Source: Labia minor | Taxonomy: Eukaryota > Arthropoda > Insecta > Dermaptera > Spongiphoridae | Length of the DNA stretch: 64,000 nt | Direction: 5' to 3' | NCBI GenBank assembly: GCA_963082975.1 | Contig: OY720349.1 | Span: forward strand, 68,632,501 to 68,696,500 | Shown: positions 50,764-61,690 of the stretch, piece after piece | Numbering within the stretch: the first letter of the stretch is position 1 | Layout: each line of letters opens with the position of its first letter | Notes under the pieces: generated by a model | Told to the model about the DNA's origin: nothing | The model's input: only the letters and a program-made list of their open reading frames with translations | The model's database searches: none | Program-made: the position numbers and the translations under genes

Positions 50764-53700
50764 TAGATTAATAAAAAAAAAGTGTAATTTTTTAGTTCTA
50801 TATTAATTTGATGAATTAGGGAAATAAAAAAAAAACATTTTGATTTTAAATAAGATTGTCACAAACAGCACACAAGATGGCCTGAAGATTGCCTTAACCA
50901 AAACCGATACGTCATCCTAGTGGACATAAATAAATAAATAAATTTAATTCAGTTATAATAGTTATATAACAAATTTAAATGTAATAAATTATATAATTGA
51001 AACAATTAAATTGTTGAAATTTCATAATAAGTTAAAACAAGATAATTTGAATGAAATCTGTCAGTGGTGAATGGAAAATATGATGTAAGGTTGTGACAAA
51101 GAAGAGACAAGTGTTTGTTATACTTTTTCTTTTTCTTTTCCTTTATTAAAGGGTGTGTATACGTCTACAAGAGAGAAAAGGCGGGTAACAACAAAAAAAA
51201 AAAAACCAACAGCCGCCAATCAATGCTACAAGTTGTCTTATCAACTAATTTGCATCCGCATCGCTTGCGCCGCCAATGGAAATTTAATAATATCGACAGT
51301 GTCGTTTCAAAAAAAAAAAAAGATTATATATATGTTAATAATGAAACGATGATGTACGACGAAAAGTTATAATGAATTGCACGTTTTCACCGGAAAGAAG
51401 CGAAGATCTATATTTATTAAAATTAATAATCAGAAACTCTGTTAATAAGTGATCTAGCGGAGTTGTTAAGAAAGTTTCTAATGGGGACGGTGGGGGGAAG
51501 GGAGTGGGGAGGAGGATGAAGAGAATGGGTGATGGGAAGTGAATCTTGGAAGCCTGGTGGAGTTGAGGGAGGTGTATTTTCCCGGGGTTTGGTACAATTA
51601 TATTTTGATTGGTGGTGCTTTCGAGTTGAACTTCAAATGGACATCTGTTGAGCCAATGTCTTAAACGATGCCGCACGCCTCCTTCACGAAGACAAATTAA
51701 CTTCCCAAAAAGATTTAGCTAATTCCAAACAAATTCTTTCCTTCATGCAGAGTGAAAGAGAGCAAAGATAGGGCTAAGATAGGGATGAGTACGAGAATAA
51801 GAGAGAGAGAAAAAAAAAAAAGGAGAGTTTTGTTCTTTTTTCTTTTAACTAACTTAAATTAGATCTTATCTTTCTTCTGTTTCTTTGACATTTGATTTTG
51901 TTTAAATTCTTGTTTGAATTGTTATACTTGTTGCGTTCTATACAATCAATAACTTCTTTATTATTATTAAGACTATTATTTTTTTATTTTATTTTTTATT
52001 GAAAACACAAAAACCTTTTCACCTTATTTTCCATTGACTATTCTCTAAACTGTTCCACCCTCTTTTCTTCAATTTAAAGAATATTCTCTTATGGGAAAGT
52101 TGGAAGAAGAAGAAAAAAAATATAACCTAAATTTTTTAATATGCATCACTGATTCAATTTATGACGACAAACAGATTACCTGAAATCAGTGAGGCGAAGT
52201 TGAAATGAACCAGGGAGAATGCAAAAACAATAACATTATTATCGACTACATGTTGAATTATTTAATAAGACAGACAGACTTATTTCAAGTTCTTCTCTTT
52301 AACTTTTAGCTACATATATAAAAATATTTATTTCTAAAATAGTGAGATAATAGAATCCATATAAAGGATGAAAGAAAGAATGAATAATAATAATATTAAT
52401 ATAAAATTTTAATTTTTCATGTAATTTGCTTCTCGACGTTTTGGCACCCATTTTGCAACCATTTTCAAGAGGACTCTTGTAAGCAAATTTTGGGTCTAAG
52501 ACACAGAAATTTATGATTCTTATTAATAGTTATCATTTTTTTCTCGCTATGCCATTATATACTTGATAAATGAAAATATTTTCATTTTTTAATAGTAGAT
52601 TTAAATTTTAATAAGATTATATTTATATTAACAGTATATTTAAATAATAATTTAATTATATTTAATGTGCAATATAATATTGGTATTATTATTAATTATT
52701 TCACAGTTCATATAATCTTTTAATCATTACCAACAAGATTTAATTGATTTTAATTCACTTTAAAGGATGAGATTGAAAATCAAAAAGTAAATATTTATTT
52801 TTTCTTCTATCTCAGATTAAATTTATGTTTAGCTCTATTAATGTATCAAGAATATTGATAATTCATTTCTCAGTGTTATTATATTTATTCTAGCCAAACT
52901 AGGAGGGGTTCTGAATTGAAAATAATTGCTAAATAACCTAAGTTTACCTACCTTAACTATATTTGAAACAAATATTGACCAATTTTACTGAATGTATTTA
53001 TTAAATTTAAAATTTTATTAATGTAAGCAAAGATTTAATTATATTTAATTTAAATTTGAATTTAATAAAACAAGTAGAATAAAAAAAAATGTCCTACAAT
53101 CTAATAATAAACAACTGTATAACAATATATTATAAAATTAATTAATTACATACGTATTAAATCAAGTATTCAAAAAACTAATTAAGTTAAGGGTTTTACA
53201 CATATTACATAAAATTATTACTATTATTATATATTTTATTGACTATTGATATTGCATGATATTGATTGATATTATCAAGTAATGTTCTTTTTTTAATATA
53301 TTAATATTCCTCTGACCATCTTTATGTTTAGTCACCTCCATCCAATCACTAATATCTCCTAACTCCCCTTTGGTAATATTATTATCACTTGTTATATATA
53401 CTCTTGTTGTATTAAAGAACGGAATAGTATTTGTAAATAAATAATAATAATAATAATAATAAAAAGAAAAATGGGGGGGGGGGGTTTCTCAAAGCTGAAG
53501 AGAAGTTAATTACTTTTTAAAGAAAAATATTTACTTTCTTAATTATAATTCAAAAATGAATCGTAGTTAAATTTTGCCCTATTTGTCACGCGTGGGTTGT
53601 TTGTCGTGGATGTTTGATTCTAATTTAAATGTTAGAGAGAAAGACGAGGAGGAATGAGGAAGGTAAAAAAGAGAAAGAGAGAGAATGAGAAAGAGATAGA

Positions 53701-54285
53701 GAGAACGATACTTAGATAAGAGAGAAAGGGAGAGATTTTTCAATTAATTTCCAGCTCTTATACTTCTATCTCTGTTCTTCGATAAGGCCAATCACAACTT
53801 TACCATCTCAAGGCATCTTTATACAGAAATATAGATGCATTTATTGGTTGGAACTTGATGCGAAAGTTTGATTAATACCTAACTTTGTGAAAAGCGGCCC
53901 GTTCAATTCGTTTTGGTCGATAATAGCGTGAAATCAGAGGCACTATCGTCATTTTCAATTCAGAGAGAACAACTCTTACGTCACCTAAATTGGCCTCCTA
54001 TTTGAGTAAAAGGTTTTTGTGTCATTAATAATACTCTTTCCTCACAAGTTAAAATATTTTTATTAAATAATTATTTGGAAATGAAATAGAAGAAATTTAA
54101 TGTGACTTTAATTACTCAAAGAAACACGTTAAGAATAAACTAAAAGATAATTTCTTGGAGATATGACATTCTTATTAAGTCAGAAAGAATTGAGATATTT
54201 TATAAAAGAATGTCTTGAAAACTCTGCCACCCACGCATCCATTTCAACAAAACATTTTTTTTTTTTATTATTAAATTTAAAATCA

Positions 54286-54321
<36 letters not shown>

Positions 54322-55009
54322 GATTATATACCCTTTCCATGTGTTATCACATGTGTTAAATTAACTAGAATCGACAACAAATATATAAGCTTCATAATTT
54401 AAATTTAAAAATTAAATTTACCATTTTTTTTCTTCTTTTAAAAATTATATCTTGTAAAATTTGTTTTTATTTTTTTTAATAAAATATTATTGATATTATT
54501 ATTATTATAATGTCTTTTAAAACAAAATTGGAATAAATGGTATAAAGAGGGACAAAATTTAAAATAAAAAAAAACTTAATTTTTTTATTATAAAATTAAT
54601 GTTATAAGTATTTATATTTTAGAAATAAAAATAAAAATTTTAAAATTTGATAATTTTTTATTGTTGTAATATACTATTAAGAAAACATATTTACTAATTT
54701 CTTTTCTTTTATTATATGATTATTATATTTTTATTCCCTATATTATTTCCTCCATGTCTCTCCTCTTTCTTTCAAATAAATTCTTATAATATTGTAGATG
54801 TCACATATCATTGAATTCATATTTTTAAATTTATAGGAGAATAATTGAAAATACATTTAGAGTCCAAGGTTGTCTATGTTTTTGCAAATGTTTTTAACTT
54901 GATAACATATAACTATAAAATTGTTGAAAAGCTTAATCGTGTAATGATAAATACCGAAAATTGAATGTTATTAGTTTCGGGAAATGATTACTTTGGTATT
55001 TCGAAAAAG
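50764..55009. other. AT-rich DNA with islands at about 51060-51800 and 53570-54010
   Basis: The 113-codon minus-strand frame at 51335-51676 is proline/leucine low-complexity from a purine-rich plus strand and is not convincing. A weak CAG|GTAATC juxtaposition on the minus strand lies at 52182-52174. A 12-G run is at 53473-53484. Confidence 0.45.
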
Positions 55010-56197
55010 TCAATCTAACCCCTGTTTGAGAAGATTGATCCTATACTAGGCTCTTTTTCCAGCACACACTTCTTCTATCTCTCAACATGTTGTTCGTAGA
55101 TAGAGAGCGAAGGGAATTTTTAAGCGTCCACTTTCCAAGAAAATATTAACCTTGAGAACATGACTGTCCATCGCTCATTGTACCACATATACTCAGGAAA
55201 GGTGGGAGTGAAAGGGGTGAGACGGAAAAAAGATTTATCTCGGAGAAAAAAAAAGTGACGGTCTTTTGATTTATCTCCCGTCGTAATTGTATTTCATCTC
55301 AAGTCGCCGACATAGAAAGATAAAACTCTTTTAAGAAAATATCTCACAAATTGAATTTGTTTATTTACTTATCCCTCAAACGGATCTATCTATCCACTTT
55401 TAAAAATATCAAAGATATATTATATAATAGAAACAAAAACAAATTTCTTTCTTAAAAAATAAGGTTAATTAAAATTTATTTTGTATTAAAAAATAAAATA
55501 TTTTTATTTATTTTATACAATAAAGAATTGTGAAGATGAGAGAAAAAAAAAAAAAAAATTATTAAAAATATTTATGAAAAAGTGGTAATCTATGATAGAA
55601 ATAATGAGATAATAAGCAAATACATCCCCAAGCCTGGCTTTGCCAAGTCCCGGTTCGTGGTTCTATATACGTATATTCATGCTCTTATTTATAAATAAAA
55701 AATGTATTATTTTCAAGTAAAATTTGTTTTGTAGTCAATTAAGGTAAAAATATATAAATATGCTAATGTATGGAAAACATGTTTTGATTTGTGTCGTTTC
55801 AAATTGCGTCACCTTTTTTCGGTTTCTATTAACGATGGAAACCAAGGCTTGGGTGTATAAAATTTGGTTTACGTGCCAGAGACCAATAAATAAAAAATAA
55901 TTTTCAAATTATTTAATTTTATTTCAATTAACTTGTTAAGATTAAATGAAAATAAAATGAAATATCAATGTATTTGATAATTTTTTTAATAGTAATAAAA
56001 TAATAATATAATAATAATGTTATATGATTTTTAATTAAAAAAAAGAAATGAATTATTTTTCAATTTAAACATATAAAAAATAAAGGTAATTAACAAAAAA
56101 AAAAAACGAGTTAAGAAGGATTGACTGGCGAGGGAAATAATTAGACGAGACTCGATTATCTATACGAGAATGGCTATGGTGAAATTTGAATAGCAGC

Positions 56198-56230
<33 letters not shown>

Positions 56231-56619
56231 GTACTTCGAGTGGGCCTTTTAGCAGCAGCCAACACCAAAATAATCAAATTAACACGAAACAGATGAGTCG
56301 ATATCCCTTGTTTAGCCCTTCATAATTGTTTAAGACTTTAACACAACTCTGGGAAGGTTATTAATAAACAAGAAGGGGGAGAAATCGCCACCCTCCCACA
56401 TCAAATATTAACCCATTATCAAAGAGGAAAATAAAAATCATATACGTGCGGATCGTTTTAAATAATAGCCTGAAGTAATCAAGCGTGAGATTTTTTTTTT
56501 TTTATTTAGTAAAAAGTGAGAGATTCAATTAACAAAGATCAATAACTATACATTATTCTACATATATATATATATATAGAAACTCTTATAAATAAATAAA
56601 TATAATTATAATTATAATT
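55010..56619. other. Islands at about 55010-55330 and 56100-56460
   Basis: The second contains a CT microsatellite (56204-56230) that produces a 70-codon RERERE frame on the minus strand, which is not a gene. Confidence 0.45.
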
Positions 56620-56623
56620 AAAT

Positions 56624-56834
56624 GTGCCACTCAGAAGCCAAATCGACTCAATTTTTTAAAATTTTGCTAGTAATGTAATGTAATGTAATCAGCAACATAT
56701 GAAGTGAATAATGAACTTGATAATCTTAATATTGCAATGCAATATACATTTTTCTGTAATCAATAACCCTGAATTTCCTACAAGCTGTGCACTTTGGGCT
56801 TCATTTTCTCCTCAGTTTGGCTTCTGAGTGCCAC
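56624..56834. mobile_element. Short inverted-repeat element (MITE), 211 bp
   Basis: The left end GTGCCACTCAGAAGCCAAA and the reverse complement of the right end match at 18 of 19 bases, flanked by AAAT on both sides (56620-56623 and 56835-56838). The interior is AT-rich with no frame. It lies about 450 nt downstream (minus strand) of the ratchet-point candidate. Confidence 0.72.
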
Positions 56835-57228
56835 AAATAATTTATGAGTTCATATGAAAATTTTTCCATATGAAATTCTAAAAATTATATAATATAACTT
56901 GGATATATATATATATATATATTTGAATTTCTGATAATATTAATGTTTCCCATTGGATTGGCTCAAAATAACAGATTATATAACTAAAAGAAATGAAAGA
57001 AATAAAAATTAATCTTTTAATATGATAATAAGATCAATATTAATATGTTTTACTAAACTATTTTGTATTAAATTACATCATGAATACTTAAAATCAAATT
57101 ATATAAAAAAAAAAATATAAATAGAATAGAAAAAGATAGAAGTCAGAAATTCATTGATATAGCTCAATAAATAAATAAAAAATGAAAAAAATGTCAATAA
57201 AGAAGAGGAACTATTGACATTTCTTAAT

Positions 57229-57320
57229 CCTTACTGTTATCTTGTGTAAACCTTTAATGTGTGGGAAGGTTTTTAAGTTGAACTTACCTGAAACAAAAGA
57301 AAGAATAATGTTAAATACTT
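57229..57320 (-). promoter_or_regulatory. Candidate recursive splice site (ratchet point) in the 5' intron
   Basis: Minus strand: a pyrimidine-rich run (TTCTTTCTTTTGTTTCAG) is followed without a gap by GTAAGTT, the junction lying between 57288 and 57287. This zero-length-exon arrangement is the defining signature of recursive splice sites known from long introns of flies and vertebrates. A TTTAAC-like branch-point candidate sits about 20 nt upstream. A second donor-like GTAAGG begins at 57234, so a 53-nt recursive-splicing exon (57287-57235) could be defined. The site lies about 33 kb upstream of the only exon found, in an intron of more than 39.8 kb on the same strand, the context where such sites occur. 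No other site of this strength was noticed. Confidence 0.6.
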
Positions 57321-60300
57321 AAATAAATTATATATTTATGTTAAAGTTAATTAAATAAAGCAGATATAAAATAATATAATACATAAAGTCAGTTTGATAA
57401 CGTGTTTTCATGGTAATGCTTGTTGGATTAATTTTTATTTTAATTCTGTTTGGGCTGATTATTTGTTTTCTTTTTTATAATATAAGAAAATATTTTTTTT
57501 AAGATATACATTTAGATTTGAATTATTCTTTAAATATATAATTATTTAAATTACTTTTATATTTATTGATATTTAATAATTATTAAATATATACTACAAT
57601 ATGGGGTATTAGGTAGTATAATTATTATATAAATATACTATAATTCCTCTTGTACCAGTTACTAAATTTTAAAACAAGAAAACCGGTTGCATAACTTCCA
57701 GGGACGCATTCGTTTATATATAGTTAAATTATTATTTTTTTTTTTTACAAAACTAAAAGAATTAAATCGAGATAACTCAGAATATTAGGAATTTTAGACA
57801 GAGAAAGGGGAACTGTTCTTTAGAGTGAAGAAGAATTATTTTTTTGAACACACATAAATTAACTTTATAGATTGCTAATCAAATTAATCATCACCGGTTC
57901 CGCGTGGCATTGTAACAATTGACGTGATCGCATGGTCTGCATGTCACCCCAATTATAATTTCTTTTCTAAATACGTAATAAAGATCCTTTAATCGATTTT
58001 AAAATGAAAAACAAATTCAAACAAACAATACAATTGATATAACTTATCTTTCAATCTTATTAAAACAATAAATTACTTTAATCATACGTTTTAATATTCC
58101 ACGATAGTAACATAAAGGAATAATAAAATTTTGATAATCAAATAATATATTAAGATAATAAATAATTATTTTAAAATTGTATGAGAGGATAACAATAATT
58201 TTATACACTTTTCGTTTTAACCGATTTGCTTCCTTGTTTCTCCTCGACCCCTTCGATATCAACAAAATATAGTTTAGTAGGAATGGATAAAATGTGCTTA
58301 GAATAGGCTCATGCTGCTCTGTTATATTCATGTTTATTTAGGTCCTATTATAAACTAAGCAAACTAATATTTGTTCATGTTTGTAATATTACAGAAACTT
58401 CATTATTAACGTCTGTTTCATTTTTAGTTAATTCGTGTTGATCATGAATATTACTAATAGGTGCAGCTTTTAAAATAAACAAGATTTCTATTTTAGATAT
58501 TTATTTATGCAAATATTTATAAACACATAATCAATTATTTTTTTATTTGCATCACTTAAAAGAAAATAATATCAAATGAAATACAAAGTTGATCATTTTA
58601 TACCTTTGATTTTAGATTAAAGACTTGTGAAAAGGAAAATTTTCAATTAAGTTTAGTAATATTTATATTAGAATTTTTGTAATAATGCAAAAAAATGAAC
58701 TCCATTCTATTTATTTGTCTTTTTGTCTTTATGAAAGTTCTTGGGTACATCAACCACATTTCTCCAAACGACTGTAATCGAAACTATGTTTGGAGATCAT
58801 GTAATTCCTTGTTATGCATTCAATTTTTCGAAAAATAAATTTAAAAATTTGAAGAACAAATTTTATTGAATTATCTTAAGATGGGTAAATATTAAATTCA
58901 TTTCTTGTTGTATATTAATGTTTATAATATAATTTATAATTTACATATATTAAACTGTAAAAAGCCTACGTCATGAGAGGTATATTTATTTATATATAAT
59001 TATTTAAAGGAAATTTAAAATTTAGTTATTTCTGCAAGTTTTTTTTAAAACTTTGTTGTAAAATGTATCCTATCTATCCTAACTCTGTCTACTTTATTAA
59101 AATAGCAACAGCAGAACTATTGCATGCGGGATGTACGAATTATTATTAATAACCCCCCCCCCCTCCACCCCAAAGTAATTTTTTTTTTCGATTTGAATTC
59201 CATTAGATTTATGTCACAATATATGGAAGAGATCGGATCAGTTATTTTCTTTAGCATGGATATTTCTTCTTTTGGTTTTCAAATAATAGCTTGTATATTT
59301 TATAAAAACAATTTATGTATAACAAATATGAATATACAAAAACTTCTTCTATCTCCATGCACTAAACCGTTTTTATGAGGTCGTTCAAACTAACTTGGAT
59401 TAGCGCTCGGGCTAAGTTGATGGTCAAAGCGATCTGCAGCTTTAATGCCGCCGCGTGGGCAATATGACGCGCCTTAGCGAATAGTAATCCACCATTAGTT
59501 ATTTTTTTCCTATTTGTAGAAGAATACAATCTGAATTCTTATTCGTTTCTCTATTTGTCACCAATCCTTGTCCACGCATGACGTCATTAATAATTCAAAT
59601 AACAGGGTTAATATTTTTTTTTGAAAAAATAGGCATAAATATAAATATATATTTTCATATATAAAATAAAAAGCAATATTTGTATTTTTTTTTATTTAAT
59701 CGTGTTATCAAATTTTTTTAATTGTATTGAAATAATTTTTAATTTTAAATAATTATTATAATTTATTATTAAATCAAATAAAACAAATGAAAAGTGCATA
59801 AAAATTATTTCTCTTATCGTTTATATTTTATGTGCGTATTTTCAAATATATATTATTAAAATATATTCGAGAATTTTTTAATATAATATTTTTTATATAC
59901 ACAATTCTTATATCTTATATATTGCTATTATTTTTGCAACATTGGAAAGACTAATCATGAAAATAGGAATACGAACGAATTCAATATAGAAAAATATATT
60001 GAATCAATTTTTGCGAAATAATTTTATTATTAAGGGAAAAATTTCATTATTTGCCATTTCCTTATTGAGACAATATGGCCGAAATTTCTTTTTTATTTTA
60101 TTATTTCACTGTGAAAGTCAAGGTGGGCAGCAGCACTTTCAATATTGCTGCTGGCAGGCTGGGTGTGTATTTTGTGTGTGCTCTTGTTATTACTTAGACG
60201 GGAGACTTGTCGGGGGGAAGGGGGTAGAAAGACCAGGGCAGAAGGCAGCAGCATCAGCACCAACATTGGAGACACTTCTCGATCAATTGAAACTTGCCCT

Positions 60301-60834
60301 GTTTGCACACAAACACACTATTTCTCTCCATCTCCTATATATATATATTTACTTTTCTTTCGCTTGTGCTGTTCAAAGCATTTGCCACCTTTCGATTTCG
60401 ACCTTTCCATTTCTATAAGAGGGGGAGAAAGAATATCGGACGCTTCTTATAATCCTTAGGCAGATTATCCGGAAATTGACTGCACAGGAAAAAAAGAGAG
60501 GAGAGAGTTTTTTTTTTTTTTTTGGTTCAAGAAAAAAAGTGAAAGAGGAAGAGAAAAAGAAATGAATTCATGGGATGGCTGACTGGTTCAACTTCGAGGC
60601 AATTGGAATGAGTAGCTAATAAGCCATCTTGACGAGATGGGAAAAAAACCAATAAAAATTTTTTAGAGAAATGATCAATTAGAATTTATAAAAAATTGGA
60701 AATCGATACAGATATTATATAAGCATTAAAATAAATGATATAATTATAATGGTTCTTTAAACTCTATACTCTACGAGTTTTACAAAAATTAGGTTTTTAA
60801 GGGTAAATTCAATTCTTATCTTTTTTAATGTTTT
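57321..60834. other. AT-rich DNA with islands at about 57890-57960, 59380-59600 and 60060-60640
   Basis: The island at 59380-59600 contains GCTTTAATGCCGCCGCGTGG and a TGACGTCA at about 59579. The island at 60060-60640 has overlapping 139- and 104-codon plus-strand frames without motifs and the CAGCAGCA inverted repeat. An 11-C run lies at 59153-59163. Confidence 0.45.
60128..60153. repeat. Perfect 8-bp inverted repeat CAGCAGCA / TGCTGCTG
   Basis: Arms 60128-60135 and 60146-60153 around 10 nt, in a GC-richer island. Confidence 0.7.
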
Positions 60835-61690
60835 CAACCGATCGACAGCTTGAAATTAATAAATTAATTTCCAGCTACAGAAACAATTTCAAATAATTTT
60901 AATATATCTATTAATGCAATAAAAAAAAAAAGATATGTATAGAACATAAAAATTTTTAATTTTATTTTATTTATAATATATAAGTAAGAGGTAGCTGCGA
61001 CGTCATATAATTTTAAATTAAGAAAAAAACTAACGAAGATAATTTTCCCGAGGATAAAACCAATACAAAGTGCATGATTTGTGGAGAAAGATAAAAAAAT
61101 CTCCTCATGTAAAATTTGGTGTGAAAATAACCCTTCTCTTCTTCCTATTAAAAAAAAACCTCTGAATTTGTACGTCCTACGCAAGGACAACGCCTATCAA
61201 GCCGGTTATATCAATGAGGTGTCCTATGATCAGTAAAACGGGTCCTCTCAACCTTTACCTTCATTTTTTTGATCGGAGGCGCTATCAAGTAGCTTTCCCC
61301 AATGTTTTTCCCGGAGGCTGAGTTGACTCAGGCAAGGGACTTGAACCCGGGACCATGTGAATGTGAGGCAGGTTCGCTACCCACACACCCAATGGCGCCT
61401 TCTTCTCTTCCTATTGTCGATCGGTAATACTACGACTTCCGGTTTGCACCAAAAGTTGATCAATTCATCATACTGATGCATTATAAGTAAATATACCAAA
61501 TTTCATCAAAATCCGTTGAGCCATTCAAGTTGTACACATCTATACGGACGGACAGACGGACAGACTTGATGCTAAAAATACTTTTTTCTTTTAAGAAAAT
61601 GCATGATTCGTGGAGATATGTAAAAAATCTCCACATGTGAAATTTGGCGTGAAAACAATACCTTCCTTACTATCGTCGGTCGGTAAAAAT
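60835..61690 (+). mobile_element. R1 interspersed repeat, copy C, interrupted by a SINE
   Basis: Collinear with copy A from the ACCGA...GACAGCTTGAA left region to the CGTCGGTCGGTAAAAA right end, with a SINE inserted at 61150-61400. Of the two TGACGTCA sites only one degenerate CGACGTCA remains (near 61000), because the intervening segment is deleted. Confidence 0.85.
61150..61400 (-). mobile_element. tRNA-derived SINE inserted in R1 copy C
   Basis: On the minus strand the element starts GGCGCCATTGGGTGTGTGGG (61399 downwards). It carries an A-box-like TGTGTGGGTAG and a B box GGGTTCAAGTCC (near 61339-61350) with tRNA spacing, then a unique body (TTGTCCTTGCGTAGGACGT) and ends in a T run. The host repeat sequence is duplicated on both sides as imperfect CTTCTCTTCTTCCTATT and CTTCTTCTCTTCCTATT, a target duplication typical of LINE-driven insertion. 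R1 resumes exactly where it left off. It is not a functional tRNA: the cloverleaf is degenerate and the body is long. Confidence 0.82.

Noticed and set aside
59999-60418. 139-codon plus-strand reading frame
   Set aside because: No domain, overlaps a 104-codon frame in another register, and ends in microsatellite-coded residues.
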